Below are positions 35,496 through 44,258 of a DNA stretch of 64,000 bases, piece by piece. A program made the translations under genes and the position numbers. The stretch is from Tenacibaculum sp. M341 (lineage in GTDB: Bacteria > Bacteroidota > Bacteroidia > Flavobacteriales > Flavobacteriaceae), in the NCBI RefSeq assembly GCF_004337695.1, contig NZ_SJXJ01000003.1, positions 309,211 through 373,210 on the forward strand. Reading direction: 5' to 3'. Each line of letters starts with the position of its first letter. The first letter of the stretch is position 1. The notes beneath the pieces were generated by a model. The model was not told where the DNA came from and searched no databases. It saw only the letters and a list, made by a program, of their open reading frames with translations.

Positions 35496-36062
35496 TTATT
35501 TTTCGATAAAGTCTAATCCTGGTATAAATAACTCTTTGTGTTTATAATTAGTGAAAAAAGGAGTAAGAGTTTTGTTTATAGCAGAGATATATTCATAATC
35601 GATGACGTCTATATTTTGTCGAAAAGCAAAATAGAAACTACGGAATCCTAAATAATATCTTGAGTCATTTTGTTTTAAATTAGTTTGATTTTCAGTCAAA
35701 AAATCGATCAACTCTAATTGATCATTAACTTCTTTCGCTAAAAAATTCTCTTTACAATATTTAAATTCATCATCAGTATATTTCAAGTCAAAAACTATTT
35801 TTTTAGCTGCATTATAGAATGGAGTTGTTAATACTTTATTCATTGTCGGATTGTTGATTTCAAAATCAGGAAGTTCACAAAAATCAGCGTAAGGAGAAAT
35901 TAAATTCAATTTATAAAGTATCAAATCATCACCTTTTTCTCTAATTATTTCTTGTTCTTTTTTTAATATCTCTCTGAGACTGAAAGAGCCTAAATTATCT
36001 TTAATTAATTTAGTTCCTAACATTTTTGCTCCAGAAATTATCAAGCTACCAATATCAACCAT
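35496..36062 (-). CDS. Hypothetical protein (cassette gene)
   Basis: A 188-aa protein starting MVDIGSLIISGAKMLGTKLIKDNLGSFSLREILKKEQ, mostly helical, soluble. I recognise no family. ATTGTAG on the minus strand 30 bases before the start resembles a cassette edge (core changed from GTT to ATT). Confidence 0.5.
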   Translation of the reverse strand: MVDIGSLIISGAKMLGTKLIKDNLGSFSLREILKKEQEIIREKGDDLILYKLNLISPYADFCELPDFEINNPTMNKVLTTPFYNAAKKIVFDLKYTDDEFKYCKENFLAKEVNDQLELIDFLTENQTNLKQNDSRYYLGFRSFYFAFRQNIDVIDYEYISAINKTLTPFFTNYKHKELFIPGLDFIEK

Positions 36063-36089
36063 TTATTTCTTTATTGTTTTTATTAATGT

Positions 36090-36204
36090 ACTACAATGTA
36101 GGGCTAAACACAATTCTGTTTATTCCCATTATATTGTTTATATTTTGTTATAAAAAAATAAAAAGGAATAGGAAGTTTAACTACTTATTTCTTAATCTTT
36201 TTTA
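36090..36204 (-). repeat. attC-like site/long repeat, copy 2 (left part)
   Basis: Matches the block beginning at 31830 (AATGTAGGGCTAAACACAATT versus ACGTAGGGCTAAACACAATT, first 20 bases) and continues for about 100 bp before being interrupted by the element at 36205-36414. The match resumes at 36415-36452. Confidence 0.65.
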
Positions 36205-36414
36205 CGTGAATTCGATGTAATTTTACCTTTACCGACTTGTAAATAAAGAAGTCTTTGCGAAGAAGTAAAACGGATGAAGCAATCTTTGTTTTTAAAACGA
36301 GATTTTAGTTATTAAACTAACAGATTACTTCTTCACTTCACTATGTTTCGTTCATCGTAATGACGTAATTCATTAATTTACATGTTTAAATTGCATTCTT
36401 AAATCGAACTCACG
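36205..36414. mobile_element. MITE-like insertion with 16-bp terminal inverted repeats
   Basis: CGTGAATTCGATGTAA at the left end and TTAAATCGAACTCACG at the right end are complementary at 14 of 16 positions. The 210-bp interior has no ORF but contains inner matching arms around GAAGCAATC and GATTACTTC. The surrounding repeat occurs at 31.9 kb without this insert, which is direct evidence for insertion. Confidence 0.6.
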
Positions 36415-36686
36415 ATAAATTTATAAAATAATAATAGTAGCACAATGTTTTTGATATTTAATTTTTAAGGAATAATATCTCTTTGTTGAGTTATTTTAAT
36501 ATTAAACAAATAAGACAAATTAAACATTTTAACACAGTAGTAACATGAACAGATTGCAGTAAAAAGAGTGAAAAGTCATTGCTTTAAATACCTCAAAATC
36601 GCTTTTTGAGTATGAAAAACTGCAATAGTAACAGTAAAAAGTAGCGAATTATAGCGATTAAAAAAGAAGCTTAGCTTTTATTTTTT

Positions 36687-36784
36687 GCAAAGTTGCGGTT
36701 ATACAAGAGCAAAGTTGCGTTTGGTTGGTTGCAGCTTTGCAGTTGGTTAGGTGCAAAGCTTCGGTTACACAAGAGCAAAGCTGC
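36687..36784. repeat. 22-bp tandem repeat, about 4.5 units
   Basis: Four exact-length 22-bp units start at 36687, 36709, 36731 and 36753, with a partial fifth at 36775. Each begins GCAAAG or GCAGCT and has a TTGC/TTCG core followed by GGTT or TTGG. The period is not a multiple of three and no conserved reading frame spans it. The remaining bases from 36415 to 36889 hold no gene; a second AT-rich part contains a GCAGTAAAAAG motif that reappears at 37413. Confidence 0.75.
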
Positions 36785-36889
36785 AAAAAAAAATTGCAGC
36801 AGCAGCATTTTTGACAAAAAAGCACAAAAAAACCTCAAAAATACCAATGCATTTTTGAGGTTGTACGTTTTAAAAAATGATAAAACCAG

Positions 36890-37267
36890 TTACACTAATT
36901 TATAATCAACGTTTTTTAATAATTGTTTTAAACGTTTATCGGGTCTAAAATTGATATGCGATTTGTTAATTAATCGAATGCTAACTTCATCTTTAGTAAC
37001 CACTCCTGATGAATTTATACCAATTTTAAAAGTACCTAACGTATCTAGTTTTATAATTTTTCCTTGTGCTAATTCATCTAAAATATTGTGTACTAATGAT
37101 AGTACTACGGCATAACAATCTGCTTCTCTAACTGTACTTTGGTTAGAAATTAAATAAGCTAAACGTTCTAAATCGGTGACACCACTTCCTACAGCATGCA
37201 AGTAATGTTTTTTAGGTGCGGTAATGTCTTGCGGATTGATCTTTTGAATTCTTTTTACATTAATCAT
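36890..37267 (-). CDS. HU-family DNA-binding protein (HU-HIG type)
   Basis: A 125-aa protein: 'LISNQSTVREADCYAVVLSLVHNILDELAQGKIIKLDTLGTFKIGINSSGV' is the HU/IHF dimerisation core with the 'LGTFKI' turn, and 'INFRPDKRLKQLL' is the end typical of Bacteroidota HU-like proteins with an N-terminal extension. It probably bends or coats DNA. It sits in the middle of the repeat-rich accessory block. Confidence 0.85.
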   Translation of the reverse strand: MINVKRIQKINPQDITAPKKHYLHAVGSGVTDLERLAYLISNQSTVREADCYAVVLSLVHNILDELAQGKIIKLDTLGTFKIGINSSGVVTKDEVSIRLINKSHINFRPDKRLKQLLKNVDYKLV

Positions 37268-37530
37268 AATTTTTTTGTTTTGTGTAGTAAAGCTATGGCT
37301 ACTACGGGTGATACTTTTTTCTCTTTAGCTATTTTTTAATAGTATAGCTTGTGAGTCAAAAATAGTATTTAATGTAGTTTTAAGGTGTTAATGCATTGGC
37401 TAGTATCTGTAGTTGCAGTAAAAAGTGGGGGGTGTTGTGTGAGAGTATAAGTTAGAAATATGATTGAATATTAATAGTTGTCACTTTGAAGAGGTTTTGA
37501 TAAGAATAAGGAGGTATGAAAAACAGTTTT

Positions 37531-38286
37531 CTAATTATTAAAAAATAGGGGGTCATAATATTCTTTATCTTTCATGTATGAACACATTTTAAATTGACTT
37601 TTATTTATAGTTCCGATATAAATATTTGAATAAAAAACATTATTGAAACTTTTAATTTTCAACCTCATTTGAGTCTTAAATTCACCTTTGTATTTTATTA
37701 TTTTAAATTTCAAATATTTCTTAGGTTTTATAGTCAAAATTCTATTTGTTTGGATAGTACACCAATCACCTAAATTGGCGAATTCTATAGGTTTCCAATT
37801 TCCGTTTTCATTTTTAGCTTCTTGAATAGCATAAACATTATTCATTGTAACATCAATGAATGCATTTTCATTCATCGGGTTATAAATATACACTAATCGT
37901 GCGGCTAATTTTACTGTGTTCTTTTGGTTTTTATTGGAACTTGTGTAGGGTGAACAACCTACTAATTTGTGCCATTTTTTTTCAATATTTATATTAGCAG
38001 ATGTATCAACAATAATGTTTAAGCAATTGTTTGTGTATTTATTAGTTTTTAAATCATAAAGATTACTTCTGTTTATTTCAGATTCGTTAATTATTTCATT
38101 ATGATTTTTGATCATTTCTAACGAGGAATATTCAATTGATTCTTTTTTTTCAGATGTTTTGCTATTAGGAACATTAAATAATGAACTTGAATAACAATCA
38201 TTGGAAAGGTAAAATCTAGTAAAGGCTTTTTTTGTTTTACAGGAAACAATAATAATTAAAACTATTAAGAATATTAATTTATTCAT
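37531..38286 (-). CDS. Hypothetical lipoprotein
   Basis: A 251-aa protein with signal peptide MNKLIFLIVLIIIVS and lipobox IVSC. The body is beta-rich ('ARLVYIYNPMNENAFIDVTMNNVYAIQEAKNENGNWKPIEF'). No family recognised. The spacer upstream carries TTAAACACAATTGTGTTTTTT, similar to the repeats upstream of the AIPR gene. Confidence 0.55.
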   Translation of the reverse strand: MNKLIFLIVLIIIVSCKTKKAFTRFYLSNDCYSSSLFNVPNSKTSEKKESIEYSSLEMIKNHNEIINESEINRSNLYDLKTNKYTNNCLNIIVDTSANINIEKKWHKLVGCSPYTSSNKNQKNTVKLAARLVYIYNPMNENAFIDVTMNNVYAIQEAKNENGNWKPIEFANLGDWCTIQTNRILTIKPKKYLKFKIIKYKGEFKTQMRLKIKSFNNVFYSNIYIGTINKSQFKMCSYMKDKEYYDPLFFNN

Positions 38287-38502
38287 TTATGGTAAATCTG
38301 AATTTGTACTAACCATTGATTAAACACAATTGTGTTTTTTAGGTTATACAGCTAAAATTATTTTTTAGAAATAATAAATAGAGTAAGATATATTTGCTGT
38401 TTTTCTTTTTTTTTGATGTGTAAACTTATGAACAAAATAAGATAACTAATTAATTTCCAATTCGTCTAATGTGTTCGAAATAGTCACCATTGTTACCCAC
38501 AG

Positions 38503-39018
38503 TTATTGTGATAATATAGGGTCATTAGGATCTTCAGTTGTACAATTTACAAAACTAAAATCACCAGATTCAGAAAAGTTTCTAATTAAGCAAACGTATC
38601 CAAATTCTACAAAGGTAGTTTCATTTTCAACTACTATTTTATATTTATAAGTTCCAAAGCTCAATTCTGAGTTGTCTGATTGGTTTACGCCTAGAAATGG
38701 ATTGTTTTCGTAATTCGTAGTCTCATAAACAATATTATCGTCTATATCATAAATGATTACAGAATGATTTGTATAAAATTCTATGTTTTGGATTTTAAAA
38801 GAGTCATTAATTCCGTCTCCATTCGGTGTAAAAGCTCCACTAGGAATAATTTCACCTATAGTTTGGTCGAGATTATCGATGTTTGAATTCGAGAAAGGAT
38901 TTTCTCCACAACATAAAAAAGTATCTAATTTAGGTTCTTGTTCGGTTTTGTCACTACAACTAAAGATTTGAAACATTAGTAAAATGCTTGAAAATAATAG
39001 TATTGTTCTGTTTTTCAT
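38503..39018 (-). CDS. Lipoprotein with CHU_C-type gliding/T9SS C-terminal domain
   Basis: A 171-aa protein: signal MKNRTILLFSSILLMFQI with lipobox IFSC, then a domain 'AFTPNGDGINDSFKIQNIEFY' and 'VIIYDIDDNIVYETTNYENN', which is the gliding-motility-associated C-terminal (CHU_C, type B T9SS) signature. Unusually, it is attached almost directly to a lipoprotein signal and lacks the large passenger region. It may be a truncated or minimal form. Its position in the cassette region suggests transfer. Confidence 0.75.
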   Translation of the reverse strand: MKNRTILLFSSILLMFQIFSCSDKTEQEPKLDTFLCCGENPFSNSNIDNLDQTIGEIIPSGAFTPNGDGINDSFKIQNIEFYTNHSVIIYDIDDNIVYETTNYENNPFLGVNQSDNSELSFGTYKYKIVVENETTFVEFGYVCLIRNFSESGDFSFVNCTTEDPNDPILSQ

Positions 39019-39090
39019 TTGGGGTTTGTTTAATGATGGGTAATGGTATAACTAGGTTATATATGGAATTTAGGTTTTGTTATACGTAGT

Positions 39091-39447
39091 TTATTTCTTT
39101 TCTTGATTCCAATATGTTTTTTTATTTCTTTTTTGATTGTAATAGCCGACAAATATTAATGAAATAGGGAAAAAGAGAATTATTAATATCCATTTAAAAG
39201 GGCTCAAAGCATGTTTTGCTTTTAGTTTTGGAATTTGATGATTATTCTTTTGCTGTTTTCTGTTTTTTTTAATTTCAATCTCTTTTTTAATATTTTCATA
39301 TTTAGTTGAGTTTTCTGTTCTTCTTTTTAGTAATTCTATTGCTGCTAATCTTGCTTGCTCAACATATTTTTTGGGGTTAGAAATTATATTTTCCAATTCA
39401 GTGTTGGTCTTATCTTGAAATTTTTTTAGGAATTTATTTTCATTCAT
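39091..39447 (-). CDS. Small membrane protein, cassette-type
   Basis: A 118-aa protein: a helical, charged N-terminal 75 residues ('KFQDKTNTELENIISNPKKYVEQARLAAIELLKRR') and one C-terminal membrane helix ('WILIILFFPISLIFVGYY') with a basic tail. GTATAAC just after the stop (minus strand; plus 39079-39085) pairs imperfectly with GTTATAT at 39565-39571, resembling cassette edges. Function unknown. Confidence 0.5.
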   Translation of the reverse strand: MNENKFLKKFQDKTNTELENIISNPKKYVEQARLAAIELLKRRTENSTKYENIKKEIEIKKNRKQQKNNHQIPKLKAKHALSPFKWILIILFFPISLIFVGYYNQKRNKKTYWNQEKK

Positions 39448-39561
39448 AATACCATAAAATAGTTTTCATTAGTCTGCTTAAAAGTAGTTTTTTAATCATT
39501 AATAATCAGTTGATTATTTTTTTCTTTAGTCTTAATTAATAAATTTAATATATAGGGAATT

Positions 39562-39616
39562 GTATATAACGTTTTGGTTAACCTGAGTTTTAATGTGTTT
39601 TTAGATGTTGTTAACC
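39562..39616 (-). repeat. attC-like site
   Basis: Two complementary arms, GGTTAACC (39576-39583) and GTTAACC (39610-39616), lie 26 bp apart, with CGTTATATAC at the outer left edge (minus strand). The layout is that of a short recombination site or hairpin next to the 39623 gene. Confidence 0.45.
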
Positions 39617-39622
39617 AGTGTT

Positions 39623-40201
39623 TTATTCAGTTTTTATTAGTTTATGAAAATCTGTTTCTTTGTAGATGTCAGATATAGATTTGTTAAAACTCTTTTTTAG
39701 ATGCTTGTCAACTAGGTTATTATAACATTCCATTTCTGACCTTAAAATACACCCCATTGAATAGTATTCAATCTTATAATTCGATTTCATAATTTTATCC
39801 ATTCCGATAATAGAACCTAAGCCGAAATCAAAGTATTTTAATTCATCTTTTTTCAAGTCAATATAGAATCGATTTTCCATTTTTTCACAAGTTTCTAATT
39901 CATAATATTCAGTAAGTCTATTTTGTTTTTGTAAAGTTTTATAATATTCAGTCCATAAGAGTAAATTTAAAACTAAACAAATTCCAAATGCGCCAATCAT
40001 TAATTTTGTCAAAAAATTGCGCCAATCTTTTGCAAGTAAATAAAGTCCAAAACTAATTAGCCCTATAAAAAATAAAACTTTTGAAATGTCTAATTCTATT
40101 TTTACATTGAACCAATATTGCATTTTAACTGAATTAAAAATCAATAAAGAAAATGCGATAATTGATAAAGTGAGAAGTATGTATTTTGTTTTAGTTTTCA
40201 A
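39623..40201 (-). CDS. Hypothetical multi-helix membrane protein
   Basis: A 192-aa protein with three hydrophobic helices in the first 105 residues ('YILLTLSIIAFSLLIF', 'KVLFFIGLISFGLYLLA', 'FLTKLMIGAFGICLVLNLLLW') and a soluble C-terminal part. No family recognised. Confidence 0.55.
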   Translation of the reverse strand: MKTKTKYILLTLSIIAFSLLIFNSVKMQYWFNVKIELDISKVLFFIGLISFGLYLLAKDWRNFLTKLMIGAFGICLVLNLLLWTEYYKTLQKQNRLTEYYELETCEKMENRFYIDLKKDELKYFDFGLGSIIGMDKIMKSNYKIEYYSMGCILRSEMECYNNLVDKHLKKSFNKSISDIYKETDFHKLIKTE

Positions 40202-40226
40202 TTTATGTTAAATTATTTTTGAATAA

Positions 40227-40643
40227 TCAAAGTAATTCATAAGTATCCGTGTAAGGGTTATATTTGGCAAAAGATTTTTTAATCAATCTTTTCCAGACTT
40301 TATCTGCATCAGGTTTTCTCCATTCTCCTGCTATTAGTTGTTGTTTATTAGAACTGGAAATAATTTTTTTATCCTTGTATAGTTTTTTTACTTCTAGTAT
40401 TAATGCTTCAGGGATTCCTTTCTTTCTATGTCTATTATTGCTAGCAAACATGTCTGTTACTTTGATTAAATTTGTATTAATAAAAGCAATCTTAAAATCA
40501 AACCAGTCATCTTCTTCATCATCAATCATAAATGTTTGGAATTCTTGTTTTTTTATTCCTTCATCAGTAATGAAATTTCTAATCTTATATTCTAAAGGAA
40601 TATTATTGCCATATATATCAGTAGATGAAAGTTTATATTTCAA
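40227..40643 (-). CDS. Hypothetical protein
   Basis: A 138-aa soluble protein, beta-rich at the start ('MKYKLSSTDIYGNNIPLEYKIRNFITDEG') with a helical segment 'GIPEALILEVKKLYKDKKIISSS' that faintly recalls acyltransferase-associated cassette proteins. It ends 'ADKVWKRLIKKSFAKYNPYTDTYELL'. No motif supports a function. Confidence 0.5.
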   Translation of the reverse strand: MKYKLSSTDIYGNNIPLEYKIRNFITDEGIKKQEFQTFMIDDEEDDWFDFKIAFINTNLIKVTDMFASNNRHRKKGIPEALILEVKKLYKDKKIISSSNKQQLIAGEWRKPDADKVWKRLIKKSFAKYNPYTDTYELL

Positions 40644-40717
40644 TTTCTTTGATTATAATATTATATACCATTGTATTTATTTTAGTTATAGTGTAGCTTT
40701 TTTACAATTACTTATAC

Positions 40718-41734
40718 CTACTTCTTTAAAGCATCATTTATACGATCAGTAAATTCCACTTTTTTGTCTACATGCAAAGCAATATTCCTATACTTTCGTT
40801 TAATTCCGTACAATCCAGTTAATTCATTTTCTTGTTTTAATCGGATAATAACATTGTGTCCTTCCAATTCACCTAAAAACGATAGTTTACGAGTTGCTGA
40901 ATCCTCTTCAATATCTTTTGACGAAATTTCAATGCTATCGATAGTATTGATGTCAATGATTGTTTCATTCATAATACCGTATCGAAGCAATAGTTTGTTG
41001 TTTTCAATAGCAATCGGTCTTTTAGAAAGTGATTTTAAGAATCCGAGTAATTGAATTCCAGAATAAACACTTAAAAAAGTTAAAATCCAAGCTACGGTAA
41101 CACTCCATTTTTCAAGAAAAATATGCAGAGTAACAGTTTCAATGGCAATAATAAAAATAATAGCAATTAATAGGGCTACAGTTCCGCTCTCTTTATGATA
41201 AGAGAATTCATTCTCATGTAGTTTTCTCTTTTTCCAGTAAATAAAACCATAATAAAAAACGGCAATTTCAGTAACTAGAGGAATAACCACACTTTTAGGA
41301 AGTATTTCATAACACGTGTTTTTTAAAGCCGAAAAAAAGTCAATTTTTTCGTTTTTATTAAGTTGATAACGCTTCACAGCATTACGGACTTTGTAAATTA
41401 TATAAGATACGATTGAGAGTTCAACTATAGGAAATACCCAAGTTTTAAAAAGGTTGAGGAAATATTGATTCTCTGATGGAAGTATTAATGAACAAATGAC
41501 CATTCCGATAATTAAAAAAGGAACAACAGTTGTTTTAGGTACACTTGTTTTTCTGATCAACAAAAAGTAAACAATAGGAACTGTTAATAATAAATCGAAT
41601 GTAATTCCAATTGATAATGTATTGGTGTTTGTTATGAAAGCCGATGATTTCGAAAGCGCTATCATCATTGCTATCATCAAAAGTGGGATTCCAAATATGA
41701 TTAAATTTCTCTGAAAGTTTAATGTTTTGTTCAT
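40718..41734 (-). CDS. Polytopic membrane protein with PH-like domain
   Basis: A 338-aa protein with about seven hydrophobic helices (residues 10-230) and a C-terminal soluble domain 'RPIAIENNKLLLRYGIMNETIIDINTIDSIEIS', which resembles bacterial PH-like domains. Function unknown. No partner genes are recognisable. Confidence 0.6.
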   Translation of the reverse strand: MNKTLNFQRNLIIFGIPLLMIAMMIALSKSSAFITNTNTLSIGITFDLLLTVPIVYFLLIRKTSVPKTTVVPFLIIGMVICSLILPSENQYFLNLFKTWVFPIVELSIVSYIIYKVRNAVKRYQLNKNEKIDFFSALKNTCYEILPKSVVIPLVTEIAVFYYGFIYWKKRKLHENEFSYHKESGTVALLIAIIFIIAIETVTLHIFLEKWSVTVAWILTFLSVYSGIQLLGFLKSLSKRPIAIENNKLLLRYGIMNETIIDINTIDSIEISSKDIEEDSATRKLSFLGELEGHNVIIRLKQENELTGLYGIKRKYRNIALHVDKKVEFTDRINDALKK

Positions 41735-41832
41735 TACTTATATATAATTTTATGTGAATGAAGAGTGAGCATTTTTTCTTTAGGAAAGATAATTAATAAG
41801 ATTGAATTACAGCTGAAGAAAATCAGTTTGAA

Positions 41833-42348
41833 TCATTTTAATTCATCTTCAAATTCGTTAAAACTCTCGTGTAATCCGTTTATACTTCTTTTAGTTGCAC
41901 CATTTTTGAATTCTTTTAAAGTCCATCCAACTTCTCCAAATCCGTAAGTACCGTCAAGTTGATTGGTTACTTGCCACATAACACCTTTAGTATATGATTG
42001 TAGAAAATTATTTAACTCTTTGTCACCAATAACTTTTTTTAATTTTTCGGCAACTTCAAAAATATCATCTTCATAATTTTCATCTACATCATCTGCAAAG
42101 GCTAAATTTTCTTCAACATCATTAATAATTCCGTACAATTCTTTTAAAAAGAGAAACCTTCCGAACTGCGGAATATTTTCAGTGATCTCACTTAAAGCCC
42201 AACCTAATGGACTTTTAGCACCTGAGTTATCCATTTTTTCAAGTAAGTTTTCTAAATCGTTTTTTTGCTCTGCGTTTAATTTATCAACAGCACTCTTGTA
42301 GTACTCGGTGTTGTCTGAGTCCTCTATGTATTTTTCAATTAGATTCAC
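41833..42348 (-). CDS. Hypothetical acidic protein
   Basis: A 171-aa, mostly helical, acidic protein ('EQKNDLENLLEKMDNSGAKSPLGWALSEITENIPQF', 'EENLAFADDVDENYEDDIFEVAEKL'). Its composition resembles immunity proteins but no family is recognised. It begins 11 bp after the next lipoprotein gene ends, so both share a transcript. Confidence 0.5.
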   Translation of the reverse strand: MNLIEKYIEDSDNTEYYKSAVDKLNAEQKNDLENLLEKMDNSGAKSPLGWALSEITENIPQFGRFLFLKELYGIINDVEENLAFADDVDENYEDDIFEVAEKLKKVIGDKELNNFLQSYTKGVMWQVTNQLDGTYGFGEVGWTLKEFKNGATKRSINGLHESFNEFEDELK

Positions 42349-42359
42349 TTTGTGTATGT

Positions 42360-42803
42360 TTAATTTGAAATGTTTTGTTCTCGAATTAATTTATCAGTAG
42401 CTTTAGTATAAAAATTATCAGGAGATTCAGGAAAAGCTAATGCGACATTTAATTTTTTCCCATTTTTATAAAAATATATAAAAGTCCAATTTTTATCTCC
42501 GTCTAACCAGTCCATATGATTGCTTAATTCTTTACCTAAATAAGTCCCGCAATTTTTTTCGCATATTTGATGAAACTTTATACAAGGATAATTTTTGAAA
42601 GAATCTCTTTTACCAACTTCTAAACTATCCCATTCAAAACAATTAATTCTTTCAGAAGAGTTTAATAATTTTGATACAGTAGTTAAATTTATTGACTGAA
42701 AATTTTCAAAACAAGAGGTGTTGATTACTCGTTTTGTCATACATGTATTACTGTTACAGCTGCATATAAAATATATGATTCCTAAGAAATAAATTTTGTT
42801 CAT
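42360..42803 (-). CDS. Hypothetical lipoprotein
   Basis: A 147-aa protein with signal MNKIYFLGIIYF and a lipobox-like ICSC at residue 15. Cysteines are frequent in the body ('KNYPCIKFHQICEKNCGTYLG'), suggesting disulfides in the periplasm. No family recognised. Confidence 0.5.
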   Translation of the reverse strand: MNKIYFLGIIYFICSCNSNTCMTKRVINTSCFENFQSINLTTVSKLLNSSERINCFEWDSLEVGKRDSFKNYPCIKFHQICEKNCGTYLGKELSNHMDWLDGDKNWTFIYFYKNGKKLNVALAFPESPDNFYTKATDKLIREQNISN

Positions 42804-42885
42804 AATTATTGTTGCTAATTAATAAGGTTGAATTTGAGTTGAGGAAATTTAGTGATAACTAATTATGAATTTTGCTACTTGTAAT

Positions 42886-43452
42886 TTATTCTACTTTATT
42901 TCTATTGATACTATATAAATCAAAATTTTCGTGATCCAAAAACTTTTCAAACCCATTACTATTGATAAAATCAATTTCAGAGGAGTAAATTGGATAAAGT
43001 CCAGATATATTTATTTTATAATTCAAACCAATATCAATATCTAAATAATCTTCACTTTCAAGAATTGATGGTGCAAAAATTGTAAAAGCAGACATTTCAG
43101 AATCATTGGATATTTTTTCTCCAAAGTTAATTGTATCTCCATAACAAAATGGAGTCTCACCTCTTAATTTATTAGCAATATAACCAACAACTAAAGCCCA
43201 GTCGGTTTTTTCTGAGTTAACAGTAATTATTAATTCGCCTCTTTTATTTTTTAACCATTCATCATGTTTTTCAAGAGAGAGTCCATAAGTAACTCCAGTA
43301 ATCATCCCTTTTTCAGGAATATCTTTGTAAATTATAGAAGTAACACCACTAAGTTTAGGGTTTGTTGAATCAAACATGTTGAATTCAGGTTCAACAATAA
43401 AAATATCGTCTAGATGTTTCAAATATCTTTCAAATGGAGTTTTTTTATTCAT
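42886..43452 (-). CDS. Hypothetical protein
   Basis: A 188-aa soluble protein ('RYLKHLDDIFIVEPEFNMFDSTNPKLSGVTSIIYKDIPEKGMITGVTYGLS'). The size and character recall SUFU-like or other immunity folds ('LIITVNSEKTDWALVVGYIANKLRGE', a phrase frequent in SUFU-family immunity proteins). I place it there tentatively. Confidence 0.5.
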   Translation of the reverse strand: MNKKTPFERYLKHLDDIFIVEPEFNMFDSTNPKLSGVTSIIYKDIPEKGMITGVTYGLSLEKHDEWLKNKRGELIITVNSEKTDWALVVGYIANKLRGETPFCYGDTINFGEKISNDSEMSAFTIFAPSILESEDYLDIDIGLNYKINISGLYPIYSSEIDFINSNGFEKFLDHENFDLYSINRNKVE

Positions 43453-43503
43453 TTTTCATGTTAGATTTTAATTGGTTATAGTCAAAGTTTAACACTGTTT
43501 TAT

Positions 43504-44181
43504 TTAATATTGGTTACTTTCTTTCATCAATTTGTTGAAGGCAACAGTCAACAGTTTTGACAATCTTTCATTTTCAGCTTTTACTACAGGTAACAATATT
43601 TTGTAAAAGTGTCTATTTTGTTTATTGCCAGGGTGAGGTCCGTCAAATATGAATCTAAAAACACTTTTTATTTCTGAATCAGATTTTTTTGCCAGTGCTA
43701 TACAAGATGGTTTAGGGTTGTAAAATAAATGTAGTCCAAAACCAAATCCTGCCCTTATTTTATCAGCTTGCCAATAACCATCAATACAAATGTTAACATA
43801 TTTATTATAATATATGTTTGCTGGAATTGAGGTTAATTGACTGAAAAATCCAATATGTGAGTCTGAATTTACATAAGATTTAACTTTTCGAGGGATTTTT
43901 GAATGATATAGAGGTGCTGGTTTTTCGTTAAAACCGAAAATAGAATCCATAACAGCATACGAGCTAGGAAATGCACAAAAGAACTTCCTTTCCCATTTGT
44001 CTTTATTTTCAGTTTTTTCCGACATTGCTTTAACTACAAATTGATGTATTGAATCTGCTTGAACTTGAATTGATTCAAAGGTGTAGTCTTTAAAATAATT
44101 TTCAGTTTGAGCAGTACATAAATTTGTTGTCAAAAAAATCCAAAGAAATGCAAAGTATGTTTTTAAGTTTTTTATTTTCAA
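43504..44181 (-). CDS. Hypothetical secreted protein
   Basis: A 225-aa protein with signal peptide MKIKNLKTYFAFLWIFLTT and cleavage near CTAQ. 'WERKFFCAFPSSYAVMDSIFGF' and 'IFDGPHPGNKQNRHFYKIL' are distinctive but I do not recognise a family. It is the last gene before the LodA/LodB pair. Confidence 0.5.
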   Translation of the reverse strand: MKIKNLKTYFAFLWIFLTTNLCTAQTENYFKDYTFESIQVQADSIHQFVVKAMSEKTENKDKWERKFFCAFPSSYAVMDSIFGFNEKPAPLYHSKIPRKVKSYVNSDSHIGFFSQLTSIPANIYYNKYVNICIDGYWQADKIRAGFGFGLHLFYNPKPSCIALAKKSDSEIKSVFRFIFDGPHPGNKQNRHFYKILLPVVKAENERLSKLLTVAFNKLMKESNQY

Positions 44182-44258
44182 GACAATTTACAATGTTCTT
44201 TGTTTGAAATATACAAAAAAACACATCAACTTTTTTGAGAGAAAAAGAATTTTAAAAA

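Noticed and set aside
36687-36784. CRISPR array
   Set aside because: The 22-bp units are contiguous with no unique spacers, and no cas genes are in the window.
40264-40752. 162-aa plus-strand ORF
   Set aside because: It is antisense to the 138-aa gene and to the end of the membrane-protein gene, has biased hydrophobic low-complexity composition typical of reverse-strand AT-rich reading, and has no family resemblance or promoter.
28528-44181. Prophage or integrative conjugative element as explanation for the accessory block
   Set aside because: No phage structural, relaxase, T4SS or recombinase genes are seen, and the block is not bounded by a tRNA; cassette-type flanks explain it better.
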